Shown: piece after piece, positions 23,654-31,717 of the stretch | Layout of the letters: each line of letters starts with the position of its first letter | Position numbering within the stretch: position 1 is the first letter of the stretch | Assembly: GCA_903885855.1 (NCBI GenBank) | Contig: CAISKG010000609.1 | Coordinates: forward strand, 1-46,659 | Length of the DNA: 46,659 nt | Source of the DNA: an uncultured Planctomycetaceae bacterium | GTDB taxonomy: Bacteria; Planctomycetota; Planctomycetia; Pirellulales; UBA1268 | Direction: 5' to 3' | The notes under the pieces: model-generated | What the model was told of the DNA's origin: nothing | Database searches by the model: none | What the model saw: only the letters and a program-made list of their open reading frames with translations | Made by a program: the position numbers and the translations under genes

Positions 23654-24274
23654 ATGGCGAAGAAGACCAAGGCACAGGCGGACGGCTCGGGCGGGGATGC
23701 CCCCGCGGGCGCTCCGCGCCTCCTCCAGCACTACGTGGACACCGTCCGGCCGGCGCTGGGCAAGGCGCTCGACCGCACCAACCCGCACGCCATCCCGCGG
23801 ATCGAGAAGATCGTGGTCAACATGGGCGTCGGGGTGGCGGTGACGGAGAAGAAGTTCCTCGAGGAGGCGATCGGGGCGCTGGCCCAGGTGACCGGCCAGA
23901 AGCCGGTGGCCACCCTCTCCAAGGCCGCCGTCTCGGGCTTCAAGCTCCGCGAGAACCTGCCGATCGGCTGCAAGGTGACGCTCCGCGGCAACCGGATGTA
24001 CGAATTCCTCGATCGCCTGGTGTCGCTGGCCCTGCCGCGGGTGCGCGACTTCCGCGGCCTCTCGAGCACCGCGTTCGACGGACACGGCAACTACAGCCTG
24101 GGGCTGTCGGAGCAGATGGTGTTTCCGGAGATCAATCCCGACAAGTACACGCGGCCGCAGGGGATGAACATCACGCTGGTGACCTCGGCGCGGACCGACG
24201 ACGAGGCCCGGCAATTGCTGCGGGCGATGGGTGTGCCTTTGAAGAAGGACGAGGACGGGGGTGCCGCGGCGTAG
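23654..24274 (+). CDS. rplE: 50S ribosomal protein L5
   Basis: The 206-aa protein starts at ATG 23654 behind GGAAGGA. It carries a ~25-residue Lys/Ala/Gly-rich N-terminal extension before the L5 fold (LLQHYVDTVRPALGKAL, IPRIEKIVVNMGVG, TGQKPVATLSKAAVSGFKLR, VRDFRGLSSTAFDGHGNYSL). L5 binds 5S rRNA and contacts P-site tRNA and S13. The C-terminal tail is acidic (KKDEDGGAAA). The spacer before it contains two copies of CATTCGG. Confidence 0.97.
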   Translation: MAKKTKAQADGSGGDAPAGAPRLLQHYVDTVRPALGKALDRTNPHAIPRIEKIVVNMGVGVAVTEKKFLEEAIGALAQVTGQKPVATLSKAAVSGFKLRENLPIGCKVTLRGNRMYEFLDRLVSLALPRVRDFRGLSSTAFDGHGNYSLGLSEQMVFPEINPDKYTRPQGMNITLVTSARTDDEARQLLRAMGVPLKKDEDGGAAA

Positions 24275-24343
24275 CGGCATGCCCGGTGACCACCGGGAAG
24301 CATCGGACCTGGGCCGCGACGGCGGCCCGCGTTGGAAGGTGAC

Positions 24344-24529
24344 ATGGCAAGCAAGTCGAAGATCGCGGCGGCCAAACGCCCGCCGAAGTTTTCCACCCGC
24401 AAGGTGCAGCGCTGCATGCTCTGCGGTCGTCCCCGGGCGGTGTACCGGAAATTCGGCCTGTGCCGGATCTGTTTCCGGAAACTCGCCGACCAGGGCTGCA
24501 TTCCCGGGGTGAAGAAGGCGAGTTGGTGA
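24344..24529 (+). CDS. rpsZ: 30S ribosomal protein S14, type Z (zinc-binding)
   Basis: The 61-aa short-form S14 contains MASKSKIAAAKRPPKF, the zinc motif CMLC-x12-CRIC and the C-terminal FRKLADQGCIPGVKKASW. S14 lies in the 30S head near S10 and S3. The zinc-binding type Z is half the length of the enterobacterial zinc-free protein. GGAAGGTGAC precedes the ATG. A 223-bp spacer without a recognisable gene follows. Confidence 0.96.
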   Translation: MASKSKIAAAKRPPKFSTRKVQRCMLCGRPRAVYRKFGLCRICFRKLADQGCIPGVKKASW

Positions 24530-24752
24530 TCCAGGGCGCGTCCCTCCTTTTCCGGTCACCGTGTGTGGCCCGGGGACGGATGGACGGCGGCACGGGGGCG
24601 ACGGCGACGGAGGCCGGCGCCGCGGGGTCGGAGGGTCGGGAGCGGACGCGAGGCGGCCACCGTACGACCGACGACGACGCACGAGGCAGGGTGCAGGACA
24701 GGCAGGCAGACACGCACGTCAGGGTTCAACGTTTCACAAGGGTCTTCCGGAC

Positions 24753-25148
24753 ATGATGACCGATCCCATCGCCGACATGCTCACCCGCATCCGCAACGCG
24801 GTGCGCGTCGAACGCGCCTTCGTGGAGGTTCCCACCTCGAAGGTCAAGCGCGGCGTCGCCGAGGTGCTGAAGCGGGAGGGGTACATCTGGGACTGGAAAG
24901 AGGTCGAGGGGGAGCCGGCGACGAAGCTCCAGCTCGAGCTCAAGTACGGGCCCAACGGCGAGCGGCTCATCCGCCACATCCGTCGCGTCAGCTCCCCGGG
25001 GCGGCGCGTGTACAGCCGGTCGGTGCGCCTCCGTCCCGTGCTCGGCGGACTGGGGATCTCGATCCTCTCCACCAGCAGCGGCGTGGTGAGCGACCGCGAG
25101 GCGCGCCAGCGGAAGCTCGGCGGCGAGGTGCTCTGCGAGCTGTGGTGA
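24753..25148 (+). CDS. rpsH: 30S ribosomal protein S8
   Basis: The 131-aa protein has the S8 signatures MTDPIADMLTRIRNAVR, VPTSKVKRGVAEVLKREGY, RHIRRVSSPGRRVYS and the C-terminal GISILSTSSGVVSDREAR. S8 is a central-domain 16S rRNA binder and, in E. coli, the spc-operon repressor. The start is ATG 24753 with a second ATG at 24756. The 223-bp spacer upstream (24530-24752) is GC-rich with A/C-rich ends; I see no promoter in it that I would defend. Confidence 0.97.
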   Translation: MMTDPIADMLTRIRNAVRVERAFVEVPTSKVKRGVAEVLKREGYIWDWKEVEGEPATKLQLELKYGPNGERLIRHIRRVSSPGRRVYSRSVRLRPVLGGLGISILSTSSGVVSDREARQRKLGGEVLCELW

Positions 25149-25224
25149 TCGGTCGGGATGGAGCGGACGGTCGGGCTGGGCGGTCGGGCTGCGGTTGCGG
25201 TCGAATCAACGAAAGGTCGATGCG

Positions 25225-25770
25225 ATGTCAAGGATCGGGAAGGCTCCGGTGCAGATCCCCAAGGGGGTCAAGGTCGCGATCGAGGGGGATCTCCTCAAGG
25301 TCGAGGGTCCGCTCGGCAAACTCGAGCACCGCGTCCACCCCGCGGTGAAGGTGCACGTCGACCCGGCCGACGGCCACCTCAAGGTGACCCGCGGCGGCGA
25401 TGACCGTGTCTCGCGCGCCGTGCACGGCCTGACGCGTGCCCTGTCCGCCAACATGGTGGAGGGGGTGTCGAAGGGCTACGAGAAGAAGCTCGAGATCGTG
25501 GGCGTGGGGTACATCGCGGCCATCCAGAAGGACGTCCTGCAGCTCCGCGTCGGCTTCGCCAACGAACTCCAGGTGCCGATCCCCGCCGGCCTCACCGTGA
25601 CCTGCCCCGACCAGACCCACATCGTCATCAAGGGCATCGACAAGCATCTCGTGGGCCAGTTCGCCGCCGAGGTCCGCGCCCGTCGCAAGCCGGAGCCCTA
25701 CAAGGGCAAGGGCATCCGCTACGAGAACGAGCAGGTCCGCCGCAAGGCCGGCAAGGCGGTCACGAAGTAA
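25225..25770 (+). CDS. rplF: 50S ribosomal protein L6
   Basis: The 181-aa protein starts MSRIGKAPVQIPKGVKVAIE and carries the duplicated L6 fold, with LTRALSANMVEGVSKGYEK, VGVGYIAAIQKDVLQL and the C-terminal RRKPEPYKGKGIRYENE. L6 is near the sarcin-ricin loop and factor-binding site. GAAAGG precedes ATG 25225. The 76-nt spacer before it contains three direct copies of CGGTCGGG (25150, 25168, 25181). Confidence 0.97.
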   Translation: MSRIGKAPVQIPKGVKVAIEGDLLKVEGPLGKLEHRVHPAVKVHVDPADGHLKVTRGGDDRVSRAVHGLTRALSANMVEGVSKGYEKKLEIVGVGYIAAIQKDVLQLRVGFANELQVPIPAGLTVTCPDQTHIVIKGIDKHLVGQFAAEVRARRKPEPYKGKGIRYENEQVRRKAGKAVTK

Positions 25771-25854
25771 GCCACGCCCGGTGCCGCGGCGGGGCATCCC
25801 GCGCGGCCCCACGCCTCCCCCAACCCTTCCCGAAACCCTTCCGGTCATCCTCCC

Positions 25855-26223
25855 ATGGACCACGCCCGCACGATCCGCCGGCAGCGCATGCGTCGCCGGT
25901 TCCGCGTCCGCCGCAGCATCCGCGGCACCGCCGAGCGGCCCCGCCTGGCCGTGTTCCGCACGCACAAGCACATCTACGCCCAGATCATCGACGACGCCGC
26001 CGGGCGGACGCTCGTGGCGGCGAGCACCATGGACAAGCAGCTCCGTGACGCCGTCGGGTTCGGCGGCAACAAGCAGGCCGCCGAGGCGATCGGCAAGGCC
26101 GTGGCCGAGCGGGCCCGGGCGGCCGGGATCACCAAGGTGTGCTTCGACCGCGGGGCCTTCCGCTACCATGGTCGGGTGGCGGCGCTTGCCGACGCGGCCC
26201 GGGCCGCCGGCCTCGAGTTCTGA
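25855..26223 (+). CDS. rplR: 50S ribosomal protein L18
   Basis: The 122-aa protein has a basic N-terminus (TIRRQRMRRRFRVRRSIRG) and the L18 core ERPRLAVFRTHKHIYAQIID and KVCFDRGAFRYHGRVAALAD. L18 binds 5S rRNA with L5. The length is normal. The start is ATG 25855, with a C-rich upstream region and no clear Shine-Dalgarno. Confidence 0.97.
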   Translation: MDHARTIRRQRMRRRFRVRRSIRGTAERPRLAVFRTHKHIYAQIIDDAAGRTLVAASTMDKQLRDAVGFGGNKQAAEAIGKAVAERARAAGITKVCFDRGAFRYHGRVAALADAARAAGLEF

Positions 26224-26274
26224 TCCTTCCCTTCCCATCCATCCGCGTTCCAGCCTTCCGGAGCAACGAAGACC

Positions 26275-26805
26275 GTGTCGAGCAGCAGCAGTCAGGGACG
26301 CGGGGGGGATTCCCGCGAAGGTCGCGGCGGCGAACGCGGCGGCGAATTCGCCGAGAAGGTCGTCAAGGTGCGGCGCTGCGCCACCGTCGTGAAGGGCGGG
26401 CGGCGTTTCAGCTTCGCGGGTCTCGTGGTGGTGGGCAACGGCCGCGGCAAGGTGGGCTGCGGGTATGCCAAGGCCAACGAGGTGCCGCCGGCGGTCGAGA
26501 AGGCGATCAAGGACGGCATGAAGAACCTCATCGAGGTTCCGATCGAGGCCGGCTCGATTCCCCACCGCGTCGAGGGCACGAGCGGAACGGCGAAGGTCAT
26601 CCTGCTGCCGGCGAGCCCGGGTACCGGCATCATCGCCGGGGCGGCGGTGCGGGCGGTGTGCGAGTCGGCCGGGATCCGTGACGTGCTCAGCAAGGCCCAC
26701 GGCTCCACCAATCCGGTGAATCTCGTCAAGGCGGCCCTCGAGGCGCTCAAGCAGCTGCGGACGAAGGCCGAGGTGGAACGGCTCCGCGGGGTGACGTTGT
26801 CGTGA
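26275..26805 (+). CDS. rpsE: 30S ribosomal protein S5
   Basis: The 176-aa protein starts at GTG 26275 with a Ser/Gly/Arg/Glu-rich ~22-residue tail, then EFAEKVVKVRRCATVVKGGR, the GNGRGKVGCGYAKANEVPPA loop and the ribosomal S5-fold C-terminus with LLPASPGTGIIAGAAVRAV. S5 governs decoding fidelity and mRNA entry. rpmD (L30), which usually follows rpsE, is missing; two hairpins occupy the short gap before rplO instead. Confidence 0.97.
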   Translation: MSSSSSQGRGGDSREGRGGERGGEFAEKVVKVRRCATVVKGGRRFSFAGLVVVGNGRGKVGCGYAKANEVPPAVEKAIKDGMKNLIEVPIEAGSIPHRVEGTSGTAKVILLPASPGTGIIAGAAVRAVCESAGIRDVLSKAHGSTNPVNLVKAALEALKQLRTKAEVERLRGVTLS

Positions 26806-26812
26806 TGAGGCG

Positions 26813-26852
26813 GCCGCCCCGCCGGGGCGGCGCCGCACCCCGGGAAGGGGTG
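26813..26852 (+). promoter_or_regulatory. Two perfect hairpins in rpsE-rplO spacer
   Basis: GCCGCCCC/GGGGCGGC (26813-26831, 3-nt loop) is followed by CACCCC/GGGGTG (26836-26852, 5-nt loop). They begin 8 nt after the rpsE stop, at the place where rpmD lies in many bacteria. No T-run follows, so RNA processing or stability is more likely than termination. Confidence 0.4.
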
Positions 26853-26895
26853 GCGTTCGGGTGATGGTCGGGTTCACAGCGCGGGAAACGAGACG

Positions 26896-27402
26896 ATGAA
26901 GGTCAACGACGTCAATCAGGGCATCCACAAGCACAAGCGCCGCCTCCGTGTCGGCCGCGGGCCCGGTTCGGGCCGGGGCAAGACCTCGGGCCGCGGCCAC
27001 AAGGGCCAGGGCCAGCTCGCCGGCTGGAGCGCCGCGGGGATCTTCGAGGGGGCGCGGATGCCGATCATCCGCCAGATCCCCAAGCGCGGATTCCACAACC
27101 GCCACGGCCGGATCGTGACCTGCGTGAACGTCCAGGACCTCGACACGGCGTTCGCCGCGGGGGCCGAGGTGACGCCGGCCACCCTCCGCTCGTCGGGGCT
27201 CGCCAAGGGGATCTGGGATTCGGTGAAGATCCTCGGCGACGGCGCGATCACGAAGCCGCTCACCGTCTCGGCCCACCACTTCAGCGCGCAGGCCCGCAGC
27301 AAGATCGAGGCGGCCGGCGGCAAGGCGATCGACCTCCCCGGCCCGGCTCCGGTCGTGAAGAAGCAGAAGAAGGCGGAACGGAGAAAGCCGGCGGCCAATT
27401 GA
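26896..27402 (+). CDS. rplO: 50S ribosomal protein L15
   Basis: The 168-aa protein has the glycine/arginine-rich L15 N-terminus (RRLRVGRGPGSGRGKTSGRG, HKGQ), MPIIRQIPKRGFHN and a C-terminal KIEAAGGKAIDLPG, then a Lys-rich tail. L15 is a late 50S assembly protein. The start is ATG 26896. A 242-bp spacer without a gene follows before secY. Confidence 0.97.
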   Translation: MKVNDVNQGIHKHKRRLRVGRGPGSGRGKTSGRGHKGQGQLAGWSAAGIFEGARMPIIRQIPKRGFHNRHGRIVTCVNVQDLDTAFAAGAEVTPATLRSSGLAKGIWDSVKILGDGAITKPLTVSAHHFSAQARSKIEAAGGKAIDLPGPAPVVKKQKKAERRKPAAN

Positions 27403-27644
27403 CCACGGGCCGGTCGTCCCCCCGTCGTCCGGGCGTCGAGGCGCCCGCGCGGAGGGAACGGCCGGACGGGTGGATCGCGGCAGGGACCGCCCCGACCACC
27501 CGACGGTGTCCGCGAGCGGAAGGCCCCACATCGGAGTGCCCCTTCCCCGGAGAACCTGGCGAGCGCCGCGATCGACGGTGAACCGGGTGGTTCGGCCGGC
27601 GGGCATGTGACGTCAGGGTGGAGCGGTCAGCAGGAGTCGTTGCC

Positions 27645-29006
27645 GTGCTCGAGAAGCTGCGCATCATCTTCACCATCCCGGAACTGCGTCAGAAGATCCT
27701 CCTGACGCTCGGCCTGCTGGCCATCTACCGCGTCGGCTGGCAGGTGCCGCTGCCGATCATCGATCCGGACGCGATGGCCGCCTTCGGCCGCGAGGCGGGC
27801 GGATTCGCCGACGTTCTCAAGACGGTGGCCGTGTTCTCCGCCAGCCAGTTGTCGCAGGCGACGATCTTCGGCCTGGGCATCATGCCCTACATCTCGGCCT
27901 CCATCATCTTCCAACTCCTCGGCACCGTCTGGCCGCCGCTGGAGCGCCTGACGAAGGAGGGCGAGGCGGGCCGGAAGAAGATCAACGAGTACACCCGCTA
28001 CGCCACGGTGCTCATCTGCCTGGTGCAGAGCTGGGCCTACGTCGCGTTCCTGGCGAACACCGCCGCCGGCGAGAAGCCCCTCATCCAGGCCGGTTTTCTC
28101 GTGGGGGGAAAGCTGCCGTTCATCTGGCAGTTCGTGGCCGTCATGACGATGACGGCGGGCACGATCTTCCTCATGTGGCTGGGGGAGCAGATCGACGAGT
28201 TCGGGATCGGCAACGGCATCAGCCTGCTCATCATGGCCGGCATCCTCGCCGGGATGCCCAGCGCCCTGGTGCAGTTGGCCGGCGACACCAACTGGGAGCT
28301 CGGCGGCGGGGGCGGGAAGATGGGGATCGAGACGATCCTCGTGCTCGTGGCCCTGTTCGTGGGGGTGGTGGCCGGCGTCGTCTTCATGACGCAGGGGCAG
28401 CGGCGCATCCCCACGCAGAGCGCCAAGCACGTGCGCGGGCGGCGCGTCTACGGCGGCACCCGCCAGTACCTTCCCCTGAAGGTCAACCAGGCCGGCGTGA
28501 TGCCGATCATCTTCGCCAGCTCGCTCCTGCTGTTCCCGCAGATGATCTTCCAGTACCTGCACGCCGCGTTCCCGTCGAGTACGGTGCTCGGGGCGCTGCA
28601 GGATTCCTTCACCCGCGGCCAGTCGTTCCTCTACAACGCGCTGTTCGTGGCCCTGATCTACTTCTTCTGCTACTTCTGGACGGCGATCACCTTCAATCCG
28701 AAGGAGGTGGCCGACAACCTCAAGAACTTCGGCGCCTTCATCCCCGGCTACCGGCCCGGCAAGCGCACCGCCGACTACCTGGAGCGCGTGATGGAGCGGA
28801 TCACCTACGTGGGGGCCGGGTTCCTGGCGCTCGTGGCGATCATCCCCACCATCGTGGGCGGGGCGCTGGGGATCCCCGCGCAGATCGCGAGTTTTTACGG
28901 CGGCACCGGGCTCCTCATCGCCGTGAGCGTGGCGTTCGATCTCGTGCAGAAGATCGACAGCCATCTCGTGATGCGGAATTACACCGGCCTTCTCGAGAAG
29001 TCCTGA
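27645..29006 (+). CDS. secY: Protein translocase subunit SecY
   Basis: The 453-aa polytopic membrane protein forms the SecYEG channel. The N-terminus MLEKLRIIFTIPELRQKI is typical, followed by ten hydrophobic segments. The GIMPYISASIIFQLL plug/TM2 region, EGEAGRKKINEYTRY, GGTRQYLPLKVNQAGVMPII and NPKEVADNLKNFGAFIPGYR are diagnostic. The start is set at GTG 27645 because AGGAG lies 9 nt upstream. A GTG at 27618 would add nine residues and has a poorer context. Two hairpins follow in the gap to adk. Confidence 0.97.
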   Translation: MLEKLRIIFTIPELRQKILLTLGLLAIYRVGWQVPLPIIDPDAMAAFGREAGGFADVLKTVAVFSASQLSQATIFGLGIMPYISASIIFQLLGTVWPPLERLTKEGEAGRKKINEYTRYATVLICLVQSWAYVAFLANTAAGEKPLIQAGFLVGGKLPFIWQFVAVMTMTAGTIFLMWLGEQIDEFGIGNGISLLIMAGILAGMPSALVQLAGDTNWELGGGGGKMGIETILVLVALFVGVVAGVVFMTQGQRRIPTQSAKHVRGRRVYGGTRQYLPLKVNQAGVMPIIFASSLLLFPQMIFQYLHAAFPSSTVLGALQDSFTRGQSFLYNALFVALIYFFCYFWTAITFNPKEVADNLKNFGAFIPGYRPGKRTADYLERVMERITYVGAGFLALVAIIPTIVGGALGIPAQIASFYGGTGLLIAVSVAFDLVQKIDSHLVMRNYTGLLEKS

Positions 29007-29008
29007 GC

Positions 29009-29048
29009 CGCCCCCGGGCCCGGGCGGGGGCGCGGCGTCGGCGACGCC
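29009..29048 (+). promoter_or_regulatory. Tandem hairpins between secY and adk
   Basis: CGCCCCCG/CGGGGGCG (29009-29016 with 29025-29032) is followed by GGCGTC/GACGCC (29034-29048, 3-nt loop). There is no T-run. It is a possible partial terminator or processing site after secY. Confidence 0.35.
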
Positions 29049-29111
29049 GGGCATCGTCCGGCGGGCCCCGGCAGCTGTCGCACCCTTCCCACCAGCCAGC
29101 GCGGGTCCGAC

Positions 29112-29687
29112 ATGCGGATCATCCTCATCGGACCGCCGGGAGCCGGGAAGGGGACGCAGTGCCAGCGGTTGGTCGAGCAGCTCAAGGTGCCGCACCTTTC
29201 CACCGGCGAGATGCTCCGGGCCGAGGTGCGCAGCGGCACCGCCGAAGGGCTGCGGGCCGCCTCGTTCATGGAGCAGGGGCATCTCGTCCCCGACTCCATG
29301 ATCCTGGGGATGGTCACCAAGCGGCTGGAGGCCGCTGATTGCCGGGCCGGCTTCCTCCTCGACGGCTTTCCCCGGACGCTGCCGCAGGCCTCCGCCCTCG
29401 ACGAGCTCCTGGAACGCCGCGCGATGAGCGTCGACGGGGTGCTCGAACTCTCGGTGCCCAGCGAGGAGTTGGTTCGGCGGATGCTCGCCCGCCGGCGGGC
29501 GGACGACAATCCCGAGGTTTTCGCCAAGCGGATCGCCAGTTTCGAGGCCCAGACCGCCCCGCTGCTGCACTACTACGACCAGCAGGGAAAACTGGCCACG
29601 ATCGACGGCCTCGGGGACGCCGACGAGGTCTTCGCCCGCGTCCAGCGGGCGCTGGTGCGCTTCGGCCGACGTGCGCCCCGGACCTGA
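29112..29687 (+). CDS. adk: Adenylate kinase, short (lidless) form
   Basis: The 191-aa nucleoside monophosphate kinase interconverts ATP + AMP and 2 ADP. P-loop GPPGAGKGTQ at 8-17, LSTGEMLRAE, GFLLDGFPRT, and RRRADDNPEVFAKRI are visible. The LID insert (with or without zinc cysteines) present in ~215-aa enzymes is missing, so this is the short type. The secY-adk-map order is the common spc-operon arrangement. Confidence 0.96.
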   Translation: MRIILIGPPGAGKGTQCQRLVEQLKVPHLSTGEMLRAEVRSGTAEGLRAASFMEQGHLVPDSMILGMVTKRLEAADCRAGFLLDGFPRTLPQASALDELLERRAMSVDGVLELSVPSEELVRRMLARRRADDNPEVFAKRIASFEAQTAPLLHYYDQQGKLATIDGLGDADEVFARVQRALVRFGRRAPRT

Positions 29688-29716
29688 TCGGCGGCCGGGC
29701 GGCCCGGTGGCAGGGC

Positions 29717-29725
29717 TGCTATAGT
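29717..29725 (+). promoter_or_regulatory. Extended -10 promoter candidate before map
   Basis: TGC-TATAGT (29717-29725) fits an extended -10 element (TGnTATAAT, 5 of 6 in the hexamer) about 90 nt before the map start, in an otherwise GC-rich gap. No -35 is seen, which is tolerable for extended -10 promoters. Confidence 0.4.
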
Positions 29726-29813
29726 TCCCCTCTGCGGCCGCCGGCGCGGCGACGGCTCCCACGGCGGGCGTGGGGCGCGTCGGGTTCGGCACCGGCACGA
29801 GGTGTTTCCCGCC

Positions 29814-30608
29814 GTGGTGAATCTCCGATCCCAGCGTGAGATCGCCCTCATGCGCCGGGCGGGCCTGGTCGTGTGGGGCGCGCATCAAGTGGCCGCGGCG
29901 ATGGTCCGGCCCGGAATCACCACCGGCGAGATCGACGCCGCCGTGGAGGCGTTCTTCGCCCGCAACTCCGCCGTGCCGCTGTTCAAGGGCGTGCCGGGGA
30001 AGGTGCCGTTCCCGGCGGTGTGCTGCATCTCGGTCAACGACGAGGTCGTGCACGGCATCCCAGGCCCGCGCGTGCTGCGGTCCGGCGACGTGGTCAGCAT
30101 CGACACCGGCTGCAGCGTGGGGGGCTGGTGCGGCGACTCGGCCCGCACGCATCCCGTGGGCGAGATCTCGGAGGATGCCCGTCGCCTGCTCGAGTGCACC
30201 AGCGGCGTGCTCGACCTGGCGATCGACCTGATGGGAAAGCGGAGCCGCTGGAGCGACGTGGCGACGGAGATGGCGACGTTCGTCCGCGACCGCGGCTTCT
30301 CGGTCGTCGAGAACTTCGTCGGCCACGGCATCGGTCGGAAGATGCACGAGGACCCGCAGGTTCCCAACTACTGCTCGCCGGCCTTCCGGCGCAACTACGA
30401 TTTCGAGCTCGAGACCGGCCTGGTGATCGCGGTCGAGCCGATGGTCAACATGGGCACCAAGAAGGTCCGGCTCATGCCCGACCATTGGACGCAGTCCACC
30501 GTGGACGGCCTGCCGAGTGCCCATTTCGAGCACACCATCGCGATCACCGAGGAGGGCCCGGAGGTGCTGACGCGCGGTCCCGACGCGGGCGAATCGGCGC
30601 CCGTGTGA
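29814..30608 (+). CDS. map: Methionine aminopeptidase, type I
   Basis: The enzyme (264 aa from GTG 29814) removes the initiator methionine from nascent proteins. Metal-ligand motifs are all present: SIDTGCSVGGWCGDSA (two Asp), FVGHGIGRKMHEDP (His), AVEPMV (Glu) and HFEHT (Glu). There is no SEC-C zinc extension. The start is uncertain among GTG 29802, 29814 and 29817. 29814 is preferred because the purine-rich GAGGTG lies 9 nt upstream of it. It is last gene of the first part of the cluster; a terminator follows. infA, often next, is absent. Confidence 0.95.
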   Translation: MVNLRSQREIALMRRAGLVVWGAHQVAAAMVRPGITTGEIDAAVEAFFARNSAVPLFKGVPGKVPFPAVCCISVNDEVVHGIPGPRVLRSGDVVSIDTGCSVGGWCGDSARTHPVGEISEDARRLLECTSGVLDLAIDLMGKRSRWSDVATEMATFVRDRGFSVVENFVGHGIGRKMHEDPQVPNYCSPAFRRNYDFELETGLVIAVEPMVNMGTKKVRLMPDHWTQSTVDGLPSAHFEHTIAITEEGPEVLTRGPDAGESAPV

Positions 30609-30676
30609 CCCCCCCGGGGCGCCGGGGGGGATCCGGCCCGGGCACGGCCGTGACGCGGGCCGGGCGGGGCGTTTTT
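30609..30676 (+). terminator. Compound terminator after map
   Basis: Immediately after the map stop, CCCCCCCGG (30609-30617) pairs with CCGGGGGGG (30622-30630). A second stem CCGGCCCG/CGGGCCGG (30633-30640 with 30656-30663) is followed within 9 nt by TTTTT (30672-30676). This separates the S10-spc unit from the rpmJ-rplQ unit. Confidence 0.65.
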
Positions 30677-30752
30677 CCGTCCCGCCGGGGCGGTCCCGCC
30701 CGCGGCGGCGGCCCCCCGGAGGGCTCGCTTGCCCGGTTTCGCCGGCCACCCC

Positions 30753-30782
30753 TTGTGGTTGGGGGGGCGCTGTACCTATAGT
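30753..30782 (+). promoter_or_regulatory. Promoter of rpmJ-rpsM-rpsK-rpsD-rpoA-rplQ
   Basis: TTGTGG (30753-30758), 18 bp, TATAGT (30777-30782), located between the map terminator and rpmJ (start 30852). It is the clearest AT-rich hexamer in the gap and well placed to start the alpha operon. Confidence 0.6.
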
Positions 30783-30851
30783 TTAGGACTTTCCGAACGA
30801 CTCCCAGTGTCCCCGTTGAAGGCGTAGGCGGCCGCCGCCACGAACGCACGC

Positions 30852-30965
30852 ATGAAGGTCCGCGCCAGCGTCCGTCGCATCTGCGACAAGTGCAAGATCG
30901 TTCGTCGTCGTGGCGTGGTCTTCGTCGTCTGCGAGGATCCGCGCCACAAGCAGCGGCAGGGGTGA
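30852..30965 (+). CDS. rpmJ: 50S ribosomal protein L36 (zinc type)
   Basis: A 37-aa ORF from ATG 30852 to TGA 30963-30965 reads MKVRASVRRICDKCKIVRRR and ends in CEDPRHKQRQG. The zinc ligands Cys11, Cys14, Cys27 and His32 are those of the zinc-binding L36 form. L36 is the smallest ribosomal protein and completes the 50S around 23S domain V/VI. It is very short but unmistakable. The 281-bp spacer before rpsM carries short tandem repeats. Confidence 0.97.
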   Translation: MKVRASVRRICDKCKIVRRRGVVFVVCEDPRHKQRQG

Positions 30966-31098
30966 CGGTCGGAAGACGCGCCGCCGGGCACGGCTCCCTG
31001 CCTCCCGGTGGCGGTCGCTCGCCGCTCCGCATCGTCCGGTCGCCGCCTCTCCGGGGCGGGCCGGAGGTCGGTGCGGCGCCGCAGCGGCATTCACCAGG

Positions 31099-31141
31099 GC
31101 GCGGTTCCGGGGCGCGATTCCCCGGAGCGCGATTCTCCGGG
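31099..31141 (+). repeat. Three ~15-bp tandem repeats in rpmJ-rpsM spacer
   Basis: Units of the form GCGCGATTCYCCGGA occur at 31099 (variant, 13 bp), 31112 and 31127. Units 2 and 3 differ at one position among the first 14. Adjacent CCGGA/TCCGG arms can pair. The spacer (30966-31246) lies in front of rpsM, where the alpha-operon leader is S4-regulated in E. coli. No gene is seen here. Confidence 0.6.
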
Positions 31142-31246
31142 ACTGCAATCCCGGCGGTGTCGCGGATCGAATTCACGTTCCCCGTTCGAGTCAGTCCGTT
31201 CCCAGCGACCGCTGCCAGACAGCGAAGCCCACAGAGATCCCCTCCC

Positions 31247-31630
31247 ATGCCTCGTCTCCTCGGCGTCGACATTCCGTCGGAGAAGAAGACCTTCTACTCC
31301 CTCCAGTACCTCTACGGCGTCGGTCCGCGGATCGCGCGGGAGCTGTGCCACAAGGCTGGGGTCGATCCCGAGGGGCTGGCGCGGAATCTCCATGAGGACG
31401 AACTGGCCCGGCTGGCGGCGCTGATGGACAAGGACTACGTCGTCGAGGGGCAGCTGCGGCGGCAGGTGGCCCAGAACGTGTCGCGTCTCAAGGACATCGG
31501 CAGCTACCGCGGCCTGCGGCACCGGCGCGGGCTTCCCGTCCGCGGGCAGCGCACCCGTACCAACGCCCGCACCCGCAAGGGGCCCAAGAAGACGGTCGCC
31601 GGCAAGAAGGGCGTGAAGGATCTCAAGTGA
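31247..31630 (+). CDS. rpsM: 30S ribosomal protein S13
   Basis: The 127-aa protein begins MPRLLGVDIPSEKKTFYSLQ, followed by YLYGVGPRIAREL, and ends with the basic GLRHRRGLPVRGQRTRTNAR and a KK-rich tail that contacts P-site tRNA. S13 forms head-50S bridges. ATG 31247 has a C-rich upstream region without a clear ribosome-binding site. Confidence 0.97.
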   Translation: MPRLLGVDIPSEKKTFYSLQYLYGVGPRIARELCHKAGVDPEGLARNLHEDELARLAALMDKDYVVEGQLRRQVAQNVSRLKDIGSYRGLRHRRGLPVRGQRTRTNARTRKGPKKTVAGKKGVKDLK

Positions 31631-31717
31631 TCGTGACGGCGGCGGGCGCGCGGCCGCGATGACGGCCGCTGTCGCGGTGTCGGGGAACTCGGAGCACCAT
31701 CCCGGAAAGCAGGATTC

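Noticed and set aside
24530..24752. A hidden gene or promoter in the rpsZ-rpsH spacer
   Set aside because: Open frames there are low-complexity Gly/Arg-rich and not preceded by a ribosome-binding site, and no paired -35/-10 hexamers were found.
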